A DNA stretch of 45,027 nucleotides from JAXHUH01 sp034211175 (GCA_034211175.1 JAXHUH010000040.1:1-45027); one strand, 5' to 3'; counted from the stretch's first letter, positions 25,717 to 35,545 are shown. Made by a program: numbers and translations. Notes: generated by a model from the sequence alone, not told the origin.

Positions 25717-25722
25717 ATCGTA
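25717..25722 (-). promoter_or_regulatory. -10 box of leaderless promoter for the DUF2752 gene
   Basis: TACGAT on the minus strand ends 6 nt before the GTG at 25710. Confidence 0.5.
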
Positions 25723-25974
25723 GTTGACCGCCGCCCGATGCCCGAGGCTGCGGCGGCGGGCCCGCTCACCCCCGGGCCGACCGATCGGGCCCGGAGGCGT
25801 CGCCCGGTATCTCATGGGATTCCGCGCGCCGCGACCGCGTAACCTGTCCAGCCCGGACACGTCGGGGGATCGGAACGGGGGCACCATCGGCTCCGGCCAT
25901 GGCCGGGCCATAGGGGGGTCGCCGTCGCGCTCGCCGCCGGGTCCGCGGCGGTTCGCTCGTGAGGAGGACGCACG

Positions 25975-27927
25975 CTGGGCACGCCTGCGACAACGGCCGG
26001 AGCCGCCTCGGGCGGAGGCGACGAGACCGGCACGAACCAGACCAGTACGGACCAGACCAGTACGAACCGGACCGGCAACGACCGGACGGGCGCGGCGCCG
26101 AACGGTGCCGGTGGCGACGAGCACGCCGGCGACGACCAACACTCGTCGCCGTCCGGTGGGATCCTGGACTCGGTCGCGGAGAAGGGCACCGGCTGGCGCC
26201 TCCTGATCGCCACGGTCCGGGCCCAGCGCCGGGGCTTCGCGCTGGCGATCGTGGTCGGCATCTGCTGGGCGGCCGCCCGCGTGTCGGTGCCGCTGTTCGT
26301 CCAGCGGGCCATCGACCGGGGCATCCGGGCCGACGACGCCAGCGCCGTCTACCCGTGGGCCGCGGCGGTCGCGGTCGCCGGTGTCGTGTCGGCGCTGTGC
26401 AGCGGCTCCCGGCGCTACCTGGCGTTCCGCGAGGCCCGCCGGGCCGAGCGCACCCTGCGCGACCGGCTCTTCGAGCAGATCCAACGGCTCCACTTCGGCT
26501 TCCACGACCGCACCCCGGCCGGTGAGCTGATGAGCCGGGGCGTCACCGACCTCCAGCAGATCCAGACGCTGTTCGTGATGGGCCCGCTGCTCGTCTCGAA
26601 CGTGCTCATCGTGATCGTCACCGTGATCATCCTGTTCGTGCTCGACCCGCTGCTCGCGCCGCTCGCGCTGGCCGGTCTGCCGTTCGTGAACATCCTCGGC
26701 CGGCGCCTGTCGACCACGCTGCACCCGGTCGTCATGGGCATCCAGCGCGAGTCGGCCGAGCTCGCCGCGGTCGTCGAGGAGTCGGTCGCCGGCGTCCGGG
26801 TCGTCAAGGGCCTGGGTGCCGAGGCCGTGCAGCAGGAGCGCCTCGGGGTCGAGGCCGACGACGTCTACGAGCAGGCGACCCTGGCCGCGCGGGTGCGGGC
26901 CCGGTTCGTGCCCGCCATCGAGCTCGTCCCCAACATCGGCCTCGTGATCGTGCTCGCCGTCGGCGGCCATCGCGTGATCTCGGGCGACATGAAGGTGGGC
27001 GAGCTCGTCGCCTACAACGCCTACATCGCCATGTTGGTCTGGCCGCTGCGGTCGCTCGGGTTCATGATCGCCCTCGCCCAACGGGCCGAGGCCGCGGCCG
27101 AGCGGGTCGCCCAGGTGCTGAACACCGAGGCGGCCATCCGGGCGCCGGCCGAGCCGGCGCACCTCCCCGAGCTCCCGCCGGGGCGGCGGGGCGCGGTCCG
27201 CCTCGACCACGTCCACTTCGCCTACCAGCCCGACCAGCCGGTCCTCAGCGGCCTCGACCTGCAGGTCGAACCGGGGGAGTCGGTCGCCATCGTCGGCGCC
27301 ACCGGCTCCGGGAAGTCGACCATCGCCCGCCTGCTCGCCAGGTTCTACGACGTCGGCGACGGTGCGGTGCTCGTCGACGGCGTCGACGTGCGCGACCTCG
27401 ACCCCCACGAGCTGCGCGCCGCCGTGGGCATCGTGTTCGAGGAGACGTTCCTCTTCGGTGACTCGGTGTGGGCCAACATCGCGTTCGCCGACCCGGAGGC
27501 GTCCGACGAGCGGGTGTACGAGGCCGCCCGCCTCGCCGGGGCCGACGAGTTCGTGCGCAACCTGCCCGGCGGCTACGACACCACGCTCGGCGAGCGCGGG
27601 TTCTCGCTCTCGGGTGGGCAGCGTCAGCGCATCGCCATCGCCCGGGCCCTGCTCGCCGATCCCCGTGTCCTCGTCCTCGACGACGCCACCAGCGCCGTGG
27701 ACCCGACGAAGGAGCACGAGATCCGCGACGCCCTGAAGATCGCCATGTCGGGGCGGACGACCCTGGTCATCACCCACCGCCCGGCCACCGTGGCGCTGGC
27801 CGACCGGGTCGTGCTCCTCGACCGGGGCCGGATCGCGGCGACCGGCACCCACACGAAGCTCCTCGCCACCGACGCCCGCTACCGGCAGGTCCTCGCCGCC
27901 GACGACGTCGAAGGGGAGGTCGCCTGA
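25975..27927 (+). CDS. ABC exporter half-transporter, degenerate-site subunit; CTG start proposed
   Basis: Protein of about 650 residues with a transmembrane domain (about 85-400) and an ATPase domain: Walker A GATGSGKST, signature LSGGQRQRIAIARA, Walker B VLVLDDATSAVD. The Walker B Glu is Asp, the hallmark of the non-catalytic site in heterodimeric exporters. No ATG, GTG or TTG lies in frame before 26251, and that GTG falls inside the first membrane helix. GGAGGA at 25963-25968 lies 6 nt before an in-frame CTG at 25975, right after a stop at 25960. The resulting N-terminal extension of about 70 residues is Thr/Gly/Asp/Asn-rich and includes a 15-bp tandem repeat. The stop overlaps the next gene (TGATG). 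Export of a lipid, peptide or drug is possible. Confidence 0.88.
   Translation: MGTPATTAGAASGGGDETGTNQTSTDQTSTNRTGNDRTGAAPNGAGGDEHAGDDQHSSPSGGILDSVAEKGTGWRLLIATVRAQRRGFALAIVVGICWAAARVSVPLFVQRAIDRGIRADDASAVYPWAAAVAVAGVVSALCSGSRRYLAFREARRAERTLRDRLFEQIQRLHFGFHDRTPAGELMSRGVTDLQQIQTLFVMGPLLVSNVLIVIVTVIILFVLDPLLAPLALAGLPFVNILGRRLSTTLHPVVMGIQRESAELAAVVEESVAGVRVVKGLGAEAVQQERLGVEADDVYEQATLAARVRARFVPAIELVPNIGLVIVLAVGGHRVISGDMKVGELVAYNAYIAMLVWPLRSLGFMIALAQRAEAAAERVAQVLNTEAAIRAPAEPAHLPELPPGRRGAVRLDHVHFAYQPDQPVLSGLDLQVEPGESVAIVGATGSGKSTIARLLARFYDVGDGAVLVDGVDVRDLDPHELRAAVGIVFEETFLFGDSVWANIAFADPEASDERVYEAARLAGADEFVRNLPGGYDTTLGERGFSLSGGQRQRIAIARALLADPRVLVLDDATSAVDPTKEHEIRDALKIAMSGRTTLVITHRPATVALADRVVLLDRGRIAATGTHTKLLATDARYRQVLAADDVEGEVA
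26036..26065 (+). repeat. 15-bp tandem repeat in the ABC exporter N-terminus
   Basis: ACCAGACCAGTACGG (26036-26050) is followed by ACCAGACCAGTACGA (26051-26065), with one difference at the last base. It lies in the low-complexity segment ahead of the first membrane helix and encodes TSTDQTSTN. Confidence 0.7.
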
Positions 27928-29714
27928 TGTGGATGCAGTCCGGCGGCGTCGCCGAGGAGGACCGCCTCGACCCGAAGGCCGCGGCCCGCGTGATGCGTCG
28001 CGCGGCGCGGATGCTGCGGCCCCAGGCCGGCAGGATCGCCGTCGCGGTCACGATGATCGCCGCCTACACGGGCACGGTCCTCGCCGGGCCCCTGCTCGTG
28101 CGCTACGGCATCGACGTCGGCATCACCGACGACGACCCGACCGCCCTGAACCTGGCGGTCGCGGGCTACGTCGTCGCGGCCACGCTCGGCTACTTCCTGT
28201 CCCGGCGCCAGATCGTGCTGATCAACCGGGTCGGTGAGGAGTTCCTGCGCGACCTGCGGATTCGCACGTTCGCCCACCTCCAGCGCCTCTCGCTGTCGTT
28301 CTACGACCGGGAGAAGGCCGGGGTCGTCGTGTCCCGCATGACCTCCGACATCGACACCATGCAGGAGCTGGTCCAGCAGGGCCTGCTCATGCTGACCCAG
28401 AACGTGCTGCTGCTCGTGCTGTCGTTCGTCGTGCTCGCCCTCGTGAGCTGGCAGTTGCTGCTGGTGTGCGTGGTCGCGGTCCCGGTCGTGGTCATCGCCT
28501 CGTGGGTCTTCCAGAAGAGGTCGAACGTCGCCTACCTGGCGGTCCGGGATCGCATCGGCGCGGTCCTGTCCCGTCTCCAGGAGGGCATCGCCGGGGTGCG
28601 GGTCATCCAGGCGTACGGCCGGGAGGACACCGAGGCCCGCCGGTTCGCCGTCGAGAACCGCAGCCTCTACCGGGCCCACCTGGCGTCGGTGCGGGTCCAG
28701 TCCTGGTACATCCCGCTGATCGACTTCGCCGGCGTCGCCACCACCGCCGGGGTGCTGGCCGCCGGCGGGTGGATGGTCACCCGCGACGTCGTCACCGTCG
28801 GGACGGTCGCGTTCTTCGTGCTCACGCTGTCGAACCTGTTCGAGCCGGTCCAGCAGCTCAGCCAGCTGTTCAACATCGTGCAGTCGGCCGGCGCCGCGCT
28901 CCGCAAGGTGTTCGGCGTGCTCGACGCCGAGCCCGACGTCACCGAGCGGCGGGGCGCCGTGGCGCTGCCCGCCACCGGCACGCTCGAGGTGCGCGACGTG
29001 GGCTTCGCGTACAACCCCGGCGAGGACGTCCTGCGCGACGTCTCGATGCGGTTGGCGCCGGGCGAGCGCCTCGCCCTGGTCGGGCCGACCGGGGCGGGCA
29101 AGTCGACGCTGGCCAAGCTCATCGCCCGCCTCTACGACCCGACGGCCGGCACGGTCAGCTACGGCGGCGTGGACCTGCGCGACGCCACGCTCGGTTCGCT
29201 GCGTGAGCGCATCGTCGTCATCCCCCAGGAGGGCTTCCTGTTCGGCGGCACGATCGCCTGGAACATCCGCCTGGCCCGGCCCGACGCCACCGATGCCGAC
29301 GTGCGGGCCGCACTCGACCGCCTCGGCGTGCTCGAGCGGTTCACCTCCATGGAGCACGGCCTCGACACCGACGTCGGCGAGCGGGGCTCGCGCCTGTCCG
29401 CGGGGGAGAAGCAGCTCGTGTCGCTCGCCCGCGCCGCGCTCGTCGACCCGGCGGTGCTGGTGCTCGACGAGGCGACCTCCAGCCTCGACCCGGGCACCGA
29501 GACCATCGTCGAGGCGGCCATCACCGAGCTCACCGAGGGCCGCTCGGTCGTCGTGATCGCGCACCGGCTGTCGACGGCCGAGCGGGCCGATCGGGTCGCC
29601 GTGGTCGTCGACGGGGTGCTGGCCGAGTACGGCTCCCATGACGAGCTGGTCGTGGCCGAGGGCCCCTACTCCCGGCTCTACGCCACGTGGACCGTCGGCC
29701 TGGGGTCGAACTGA
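27927..29714 (+). CDS. ABC exporter half-transporter, catalytic-site subunit
   Basis: Protein of 595 residues with six membrane helices (about 35-340) and an ATPase domain: Walker A GPTGAGKST, signature LSAGEKQLVSLARA, Walker B VLVLDEATSSLD with the catalytic Glu intact. The signature is LSAGE rather than LSGGQ, which pairs with the Asp-type Walker B of the upstream subunit; together they predict a heterodimer with one active and one degenerate ATP site, as in BmrCD and TM287/288. The ATG overlaps the upstream stop, so the two are translationally coupled. Confidence 0.94.
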   Translation: MWMQSGGVAEEDRLDPKAAARVMRRAARMLRPQAGRIAVAVTMIAAYTGTVLAGPLLVRYGIDVGITDDDPTALNLAVAGYVVAATLGYFLSRRQIVLINRVGEEFLRDLRIRTFAHLQRLSLSFYDREKAGVVVSRMTSDIDTMQELVQQGLLMLTQNVLLLVLSFVVLALVSWQLLLVCVVAVPVVVIASWVFQKRSNVAYLAVRDRIGAVLSRLQEGIAGVRVIQAYGREDTEARRFAVENRSLYRAHLASVRVQSWYIPLIDFAGVATTAGVLAAGGWMVTRDVVTVGTVAFFVLTLSNLFEPVQQLSQLFNIVQSAGAALRKVFGVLDAEPDVTERRGAVALPATGTLEVRDVGFAYNPGEDVLRDVSMRLAPGERLALVGPTGAGKSTLAKLIARLYDPTAGTVSYGGVDLRDATLGSLRERIVVIPQEGFLFGGTIAWNIRLARPDATDADVRAALDRLGVLERFTSMEHGLDTDVGERGSRLSAGEKQLVSLARAALVDPAVLVLDEATSSLDPGTETIVEAAITELTEGRSVVVIAHRLSTAERADRVAVVVDGVLAEYGSHDELVVAEGPYSRLYATWTVGLGSN

Positions 29715-29782
29715 GCGGGGATCACGAGCGGGGCGGGCGTCGGGCGGGTCGGTCGGCGGACCAGCCGGCGGCCGCCCGTCCG

Positions 29783-30190
29783 GTGTTCCCTCACCTCGAG
29801 CGCACCCGGTTCGGCCGGCTGCGGCTGACCGAGCCGCGTCCGGGCGTGCTCCTGGTGCGGGCGTCGGGCTACGTCGGACCGCGCCTGCTGCGGCGCGACG
29901 TGGCGGTCGCCTCCCGGTTCGCCCGGTCCCGGCCGGCGGGCTGGGCGTACGTGGTCGACACCGGCGGGGTCCGTCTCGCCAACCCGCTGAACGTGGCGGT
30001 CCTGCGCCGCGTGCGCTCGCTCGACGGCCTCGGGGCGTGGCTCGTGATCGTCCGGCCCCGCCGACTGCGTCCCGTGGTCCGCCTGCTGGGCCGTCTCGTC
30101 GGCGTCGACGCGGTCGTCGCCGACCTCGACGAGGCGCTCGCCCGCGCCGGCGGCGGGCCGGGCGACGTGCGCCTCCCGAGGTGTGGCTGA
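29783..30190 (+). CDS. Small hypothetical protein, possibly STAS-like
   Basis: Protein of 135 residues with start uncertain; the frame is open from inside the ABC gene, and a CTG overlapping the ABC stop (29711) is another possibility. The pattern VLLVRASGYVGPRLLRRDVA, WAYVVDTGGVRLANPLNVAVL, AWLVIVRPRRLRPVVRLLG, VDAVVADLDEALARA alternates strands and helices like a STAS/SpoIIAA fold. I cannot identify a phosphorylatable Ser with confidence. It is probably co-transcribed with the exporter. Confidence 0.55.
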   Translation: MFPHLERTRFGRLRLTEPRPGVLLVRASGYVGPRLLRRDVAVASRFARSRPAGWAYVVDTGGVRLANPLNVAVLRRVRSLDGLGAWLVIVRPRRLRPVVRLLGRLVGVDAVVADLDEALARAGGGPGDVRLPRCG

Positions 30191-30239
30191 CGACGCCGGT
30201 TGCGGGCGGTGACGTGGCCCGGCGATCAGCGTCGGGGGC

Positions 30240-33200
30240 TCACTCCGGGTCGCGGAGGCGGCGGTCGAGGTAGAGCTCGATCTCCCGTTCGGGCAGCGGC
30301 GCCGCGAAGTAGAAGCCCTGGGCGGCGTCGCACTTGAGGTCGTGGAGCTGGCCGAGCTCGGTCACCGTGGTCACGCCCTCGGCGACGACCCGCAGGCCGA
30401 GCGTGTGGGCGAGGTTGATGATGGCGGCGACCACGGCACGGTTGTCCGAGCCCCGCTCGAGGCCCTCGATGAACGACTTGTCGATCTTGACGACGTCGAT
30501 CGGCAGGCGGCCGAGGTAGGAGAGCGACGAGTAGCCGGTGCCGAAGTCGTCGATGGCGAGCTGCACGCCGATGGCCTTGAGCCGCTCCAGCGTCGACAGC
30601 GTGGTGTCGCTGTCGTCCATGAGCACGCTCTCGGTCAGCTCGAGGCAGAGCATCGACGGGTCGGTCCCGGTCTCGGCCAGCACCTCCTCGACGACGCGGC
30701 ACACGTCGGTCTGGGCGAGCTGGCGGGTCGACAGGTTGACGTGGACCCGCGGCGCACGCCGCCCGTAGCGGGCCTGCCACTCGCGCACCTTGCGGCACGC
30801 CTGGCGCAGCACGTCGGTGCCGAGGCCGAGCACGAGGCCGGTGTCGTCGGCGACGCCGATGAAGTCGCTGGGGTGGAGCATGCCCCGCACCGGGTGCTCC
30901 CAGCGGGCGAGCGCCTCGACCGCCTCGACGACGCCGTCCTCGCGGTCGGTCTTCCGCAGGTCGATCGACGGCTGGTAGTGGACCGAGATCTCACCCAGGC
31001 GCAGCGCGTCGCCGAGCTCGTCGGCCAGCTGGACCCGGGTGGTGGCCTGGCGCCGCATGCCCTCGTCGAACAGCTCGAGGCGGGCCCGGCCGAGGTCCTT
31101 GGCCCGGTACATGGCGGCGTCGGAGTCGCGCAGCAGGGCCTCGGGGTGGTCGGTCCCCGACGACAGGGCGATGCCGATGGAGGCCGACATCTTCTGGTCC
31201 TGGCCGCCGACGAGGAAGTCGTGTGACGCGATGGCCGACGCCACCCGGTTGGCGATCACCAGCGCCTCGTCGGACGTCTCGACGCCGTCGCACAGGATCA
31301 CGAACTCGTCGCCGCCGATGCGGGCGACGGTGTCGCCGGGGCGGACCACCTCGACGAGGCGGTCGGCCAGCTGGACCAGCACCTCGTCGCCGGCGTCGTG
31401 GCCGCGGCGGTCGTTGACCGTCTTGAACCGGTCGAGGTCGAGGAACAGCAGGGCGACGAGCCGACCGGAGCGCCACGCCCGCGACAGGGCGAGGTCGAGC
31501 TTCTCCAGCAGCATCAGCCGGTTGGGCAGGCCGGTGAGCACGTCGTGGGTCGCCCGCAGCGACAGCTCGACCTCGCGTCGGTGGCGCTCGGTGACGTCGT
31601 GGCCCACCGACCAGATGCGCACGAGGTTGCCGGCGGTGTCGTGCTCGCCGGTGATGCGCTGGAACACCTGGACCTCGCCGTCGGCCGTGACCATGCCGAG
31701 GTCGCCCTCCCACGCCTCACCCGACTCGATCTGGGGCCAGATGTCGCTGACGAAGCGCTGCACGGCGCGGGGCGTGTAGATGGCGGCGAGCTCGACGTCC
31801 TGGGGCCGGCGCACGCCGGGGGCGAAGATGCGCATCGCCCGCCGGTTCAGGTAGGAGACGCTCAGGTCGGCCACGTCGATCGCGCCGAGCAGGTCGTTGG
31901 CCTCCTCGGCGATGCGGGCGAGGCGGTGGATCTCGTCGTGGCGCCCGACGTGCTCGGGCACCGGCACCATCACCCCGACGAAGCCGGTGAGGCGCCCGTC
32001 GTTGTCGGTGATGGGCGAGGCCCGGTGGTGGACCCACTGGATCGCCCCGCTCGGGCGCCGGACCCGGTGGCGGTGGTCGAGGATCGACCCGTTGGTCACC
32101 GCGGCGTTCACCGCGGTGTCGAGCTCGTCGCGGTCGTCGGGATGGGTGAGCAGGCGCAGGTCGGCGTCGCGGTCGTGGTCGTCGCCGTGGAGGTCGATCC
32201 AGCCCTGGTTGACCTCGATCGGCACCAGCGCGGCGTCGGCCCGGTACACGGCGAGCGGGAGGTTGGACAGCATGTGGACGAGCTCGTCGAGCTGCCACAC
32301 GAGCCGCCGCTGCTCCGAGCGCAGGTCGGTGACGTCGGTGTAGGAGACGACGACCGCGACCGGCGACAGGCTCGCCGGGTCGAACAGCGGCGAGGCGCTG
32401 GCCGTGAGCCACCGGGGCTGGGGCACGTCCGGCGGCACGATCCCGATGACCGAGCGCTCGATGGTCCCGCCGGTGCGCAGCGCCCGTGCCGCGGGGTGGT
32501 CGCCCGTCGACAGGGGCGTGCCGTCGTCGAGCATCGGCCGCCACGTGAGCGGGAACGAGCGCTCGCCGACGAGCGTCGCGGCCTGGCGCCCGAACAGGCG
32601 GCGGGCCCCGGCGTTGAGGTCGCGCACGGTCCCGTCGGCGCCGTGGACGACGACCGCGGCCGCCACGTGGTCGAGCACGGCGCGGGCCCGCTCGGCCGCG
32701 GCGCGACACATGGTGAGCTCCTGGTCGAGCTCGGTGCGGTCCTCGAAGGTGACGAGGACGTGCTCGACCCGGTTGTCCAGGTCGTGGAGCGCGGTCGCCC
32801 GGACGAGCACGGGCCGGCGGGAGCCGTCATCGAGGTCGAGCACGGCCGGTAGCGAGAAGCGGGCCTCGTGGCCGCTGCGGATGCCGGCCAGCGCCTCCTC
32901 GAACTGCCAGCCGTCGTCGAGTGCGCCGCTGAGCCGGCCGCCAGCGGGCTCGGCCACGATCCGGTTCCACGCGGGGTTGGCGCCGACGATCTCGCCGTCG
33001 AGGGCCAACATCACGTGCGGGGTCGGGGAGCGCTCGAACAGGTCGGCGAGGAGCTGGTCGTCCCGGCGCTGGGCGGTCACGTCGGTCGCGGTGGCGATGA
33101 CCGTCGGCGAGGGGGGCTCGGGATGCCCGTTGAGCGACGGCCGGCACGCCAGGTCGAGGCGGATGATCCGGGTGCTGCGGCCGTCGACGCGCACCCGCAG

Positions 33201-33839
33201 CTCACCGTCGGCGCTGGTCACACTGCCGCCGGCGACGGCCGCGATCTGCTCGCCGACCTCGACCGCGCCGCCGTCGTCGAGGGCCGAGAGCGGGGTGTTG
33301 GCCAGCTCGGCGCGACGGACGCCGACGAGCGTGGCGAACGCCTCGTTCGCCACGACGATGCGGCCGTCCGCGCTCAGCGCGACCTGGGGGACGGTGACGG
33401 TGTCGAGCGGATCGGGCGCGGCCCGCACGAGCTGGGCCGGCACCTCGAGCGCACCGGCGGCCGCGCCGTCGCCGTTGCTGCTCGGTGTGGCCGCGGCGGC
33501 ACATGCCTCGAGCAGGAACCGGAGCGGCTCGTCCGAGAGCCGGGCGATGCGGTAGCGCACCCGGCGCCCGCCGACGGCGCGCTCGAACGTGTGGGTCGCG
33601 GTCGGGTCGTCGAGCAGCGCGGCCGCGCCCGGGTCCTGGTAAGGGTCGTCGCCGGGCTCGTGGAGGGTCGTGACGGCCTCGCCCTCGAGCCAGCCGACGT
33701 CGAGCCCGTGGAGCTGTGCCATCGCGTGGTTGGACGCGACGACGACACCGGTGGCGTCGATGATCGCCAACCCGGTTCCGGCCTGTTCGAAGACGGCCTT
33801 CGTGAAGGTGCCCGCGTCGATGTCGCCCACCGTCGTCAT
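30240..33839 (-). CDS. Multi-PAS GGDEF-EAL cyclic-di-GMP protein
   Basis: Protein of 1199 residues. Several PAS-like sensor modules occupy the first 740 or so (AIIDATGVVVASNHAMAQLHG, ALSADGRIVVANEAFATLVG, HGADGTVRDLNAGARRLFG, VRRPSGAIQWVHHRASPI). The GGDEF domain (about 765-930) has an intact ARIGGDEFVIL at about 842, and its predicted inhibitory-site RxxD is not obvious. The EAL domain (from about 945) keeps EALARWEHP, ELTESVLMDD, DDFGTGYSSL, DVVKIDKSFI, and AEGV, so phosphodiesterase activity is likely. No membrane segment is evident, so sensing would be cytoplasmic. The ATG at 33839 has an AGGA close upstream. It diverges from the sufB promoter. Confidence 0.93.
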   Translation of the reverse strand: MTTVGDIDAGTFTKAVFEQAGTGLAIIDATGVVVASNHAMAQLHGLDVGWLEGEAVTTLHEPGDDPYQDPGAAALLDDPTATHTFERAVGGRRVRYRIARLSDEPLRFLLEACAAAATPSSNGDGAAAGALEVPAQLVRAAPDPLDTVTVPQVALSADGRIVVANEAFATLVGVRRAELANTPLSALDDGGAVEVGEQIAAVAGGSVTSADGELRVRVDGRSTRIIRLDLACRPSLNGHPEPPSPTVIATATDVTAQRRDDQLLADLFERSPTPHVMLALDGEIVGANPAWNRIVAEPAGGRLSGALDDGWQFEEALAGIRSGHEARFSLPAVLDLDDGSRRPVLVRATALHDLDNRVEHVLVTFEDRTELDQELTMCRAAAERARAVLDHVAAAVVVHGADGTVRDLNAGARRLFGRQAATLVGERSFPLTWRPMLDDGTPLSTGDHPAARALRTGGTIERSVIGIVPPDVPQPRWLTASASPLFDPASLSPVAVVVSYTDVTDLRSEQRRLVWQLDELVHMLSNLPLAVYRADAALVPIEVNQGWIDLHGDDHDRDADLRLLTHPDDRDELDTAVNAAVTNGSILDHRHRVRRPSGAIQWVHHRASPITDNDGRLTGFVGVMVPVPEHVGRHDEIHRLARIAEEANDLLGAIDVADLSVSYLNRRAMRIFAPGVRRPQDVELAAIYTPRAVQRFVSDIWPQIESGEAWEGDLGMVTADGEVQVFQRITGEHDTAGNLVRIWSVGHDVTERHRREVELSLRATHDVLTGLPNRLMLLEKLDLALSRAWRSGRLVALLFLDLDRFKTVNDRRGHDAGDEVLVQLADRLVEVVRPGDTVARIGGDEFVILCDGVETSDEALVIANRVASAIASHDFLVGGQDQKMSASIGIALSSGTDHPEALLRDSDAAMYRAKDLGRARLELFDEGMRRQATTRVQLADELGDALRLGEISVHYQPSIDLRKTDREDGVVEAVEALARWEHPVRGMLHPSDFIGVADDTGLVLGLGTDVLRQACRKVREWQARYGRRAPRVHVNLSTRQLAQTDVCRVVEEVLAETGTDPSMLCLELTESVLMDDSDTTLSTLERLKAIGVQLAIDDFGTGYSSLSYLGRLPIDVVKIDKSFIEGLERGSDNRAVVAAIINLAHTLGLRVVAEGVTTVTELGQLHDLKCDAAQGFYFAAPLPEREIELYLDRRLRDPE

Positions 33840-33991
33840 GTCCTGTGACGCCAGTGTGCCGTCGTGGGCGGCGATCGGTGGGGTTCTCCGGCGCCGATCG
33901 CCGCTAGGACCTGCATCGGCACGACATCGCGGGTGCGAGTCGACGCCTCGGCCGGTGTCGGTCGGGCTCGGACGTGGCCAGGGCCGGACGC

Positions 33992-34017
33992 TTTGCTACT
34001 ATCGCCATAGGAGAAAT
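33992..34017 (+). promoter_or_regulatory. Suf operator 1 and sufB promoter
   Basis: A 26-bp dyad with 9 of 13 possible pairs: CT-a-CTAT on the left matched by ATAG-g-AG on the right. It contains an extended -10, TGCTACTAT (33994-34002), and ends in TAGGAGAAAT. Aligned copies lie at 36136-36161 and 44628-44653. A repressor bound here would block RNA polymerase. Confidence 0.7.
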
Positions 34018-34141
34018 TCGCACGAGCCACGGGGTGCCGCCGGCGCCCCACACGGCAGGCGCAGTCGGGTCGGGCCCGCTCGAGGTGCACGCCCGTCCGG
34101 GCGCCGAACCCCTCCCTCCGGCGATTGGAGCAGCTGAGCAC
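34018..34141 (+). other. sufB leader region
   Basis: About 125 nt between the operator and the sufB ATG. No short ORF or clear riboswitch fold was found. The only Shine-Dalgarno-like element is GGAG at 34127-34130, 11 nt before the ATG. Confidence 0.4.
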
Positions 34142-35545
34142 ATGGCTACGACGGACATCGGCGTCGACCTGAGTCGGTACAAGCTGGGCTGGGCCGACGA
34201 GGAGAGCTACGTCTTCAAGCCCAAGCGGGGCCTGAACGAGGACATCGTCCGCGAGATGACGTGGATGAAGGGCGAGCCCCAGTGGATGCGGGACTTCCGA
34301 CTCCGCTCGCTCCGCCACTTCGACCGTCGCCCGCTTCCTCGCTGGGGTGGTGACCTCTCCGAGGTTTTCTTCGACAACATCTATTATTACATCAAGCCCA
34401 CCGACCAGCAGGTGGACACGTGGGACGCGCTCCCCGAGTCGGTGAAGCAGACGTACGAGAAGCTGGGCATCCCCGAGGCCGAGCGCAAGTACCTGGCCGG
34501 TGTGACCGCCCAGTACGAGTCCGAGGTCGTCTACCACCGCAACCGCGAGGACCTCGAGGCCCAGGGCGTCATCTTCTGTGACATGGACACCGCGGTGCGT
34601 GAGCACCCGGAGCTGGTCCGTGCGTACTTCGGCAAGGTGATCCCGCCGAACGACAACAAGTTCTCGGCACTGAACTCGGCCGTGTGGTCGGGCGGGTCGT
34701 TCATCTACGTGCCGCCGGGCGTCGAGGTCGAGATGCCGCTGCAGGCCTACTTCCGCATCAACGCGGAGAACATGGGCCAGTTCGAGCGGACGCTGATCAT
34801 CGCCGACGAGGGCTCGAAGGTCCACTACATCGAGGGCTGCTCGGCGCCGGTCTACACGACCGACTCGCTGCACTCGGCCGTCGTCGAGATCGTGGTCAAG
34901 CCGTCGGCCCGGGTCACCTACACCACCATCCAGAACTGGTCGAGCAACGTCTTCAACCTGGTGACCAAGCGGGCCCGGGTCGAGGCCGAGGGCCACATGG
35001 AGTGGATCGACGGCAACATCGGCTCCCGCCTCACCATGAAGTACCCGGCCGTGGTCATGGTCGGCCCGAAGGCATCGGGCGAGGTGCTCTCCGTCGCCTA
35101 CGCCGGTGAGGGCCAGCACCAGGACGCCGGCGCCAAGATGACCCACGCGGCACCGGAGACCACCTCGAAGATCGTGTCCAAGTCGATCTCCAAGGACGGC
35201 GGCCGCACCTCCTACCGCGGCCTCGTGCGGGTCGAGGAGGGCATGGAGGGCTGCCGCAGCCACGTCGAGTGCGACGCGCTCCTGCTCGACGACCACAGCA
35301 TCTCCGACACCTATCCCTACATGGAGATCGGCACCCAGGACGCCGTCATCGGCCACGAGGCGACCGTCTCCAAGGTCGCCGACGAGCAGCTCTTCTACCT
35401 GATGACCCGCGGTCTCAGCGAGGAGCAGGCGATGGGGATGATCGTGAACGGCTTCATCGAGCCGGTCACCCGGACCCTCCCGATGGAGTACGCCATCGAG
35501 TGGTCCCGCCTCATCGAGCTCCAGATGGAGGGCAGCGTCGGCTGA
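34142..35545 (+). CDS. sufB: Fe-S cluster assembly protein SufB
   Basis: Protein of 467 residues, normal for SufB, the core scaffold subunit of the SufBCD complex that builds Fe-S clusters. Characteristic segments are YSSGSF-like VWSGGSFIYVPPGVEVEMPLQ (the Gly-rich beta-helix start), FERTLIIADEGSKVHYIEGC, SRLTMKYPAVVM, and the C-terminal MEGCRSHVECDALLLDD followed by SISDTYPYMEIG and IGHEATVSKVADEQLFYL. Cys residues EGCSAP and GCRSHVEC are conserved. The ATG at 34142 is chosen over an open upstream frame because that part contains the promoter. A perfect 12-bp hairpin 44 nt after the stop suggests a single-gene transcript, separate from sufD. Confidence 0.96.
   Translation: MATTDIGVDLSRYKLGWADEESYVFKPKRGLNEDIVREMTWMKGEPQWMRDFRLRSLRHFDRRPLPRWGGDLSEVFFDNIYYYIKPTDQQVDTWDALPESVKQTYEKLGIPEAERKYLAGVTAQYESEVVYHRNREDLEAQGVIFCDMDTAVREHPELVRAYFGKVIPPNDNKFSALNSAVWSGGSFIYVPPGVEVEMPLQAYFRINAENMGQFERTLIIADEGSKVHYIEGCSAPVYTTDSLHSAVVEIVVKPSARVTYTTIQNWSSNVFNLVTKRARVEAEGHMEWIDGNIGSRLTMKYPAVVMVGPKASGEVLSVAYAGEGQHQDAGAKMTHAAPETTSKIVSKSISKDGGRTSYRGLVRVEEGMEGCRSHVECDALLLDDHSISDTYPYMEIGTQDAVIGHEATVSKVADEQLFYLMTRGLSEEQAMGMIVNGFIEPVTRTLPMEYAIEWSRLIELQMEGSVG

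Noticed and set aside
25711..27852. Extension of the DUF2752 gene upstream to an 891-residue protein
   Set aside because: Everything beyond residue 177 from the C-terminus is antisense to the ABC exporter; the leaderless promoter places the start at 25710.
33992..34017. Naming the suf operator an IscR or SufR site
   Set aside because: The sequence does not match the consensus sites I know; the regulator gene is not in the window.
33974..34141. N-terminal extension of SufB by 56 residues
   Set aside because: The extra codons overlap the -10 element and operator, and the extension has no SufB similarity.
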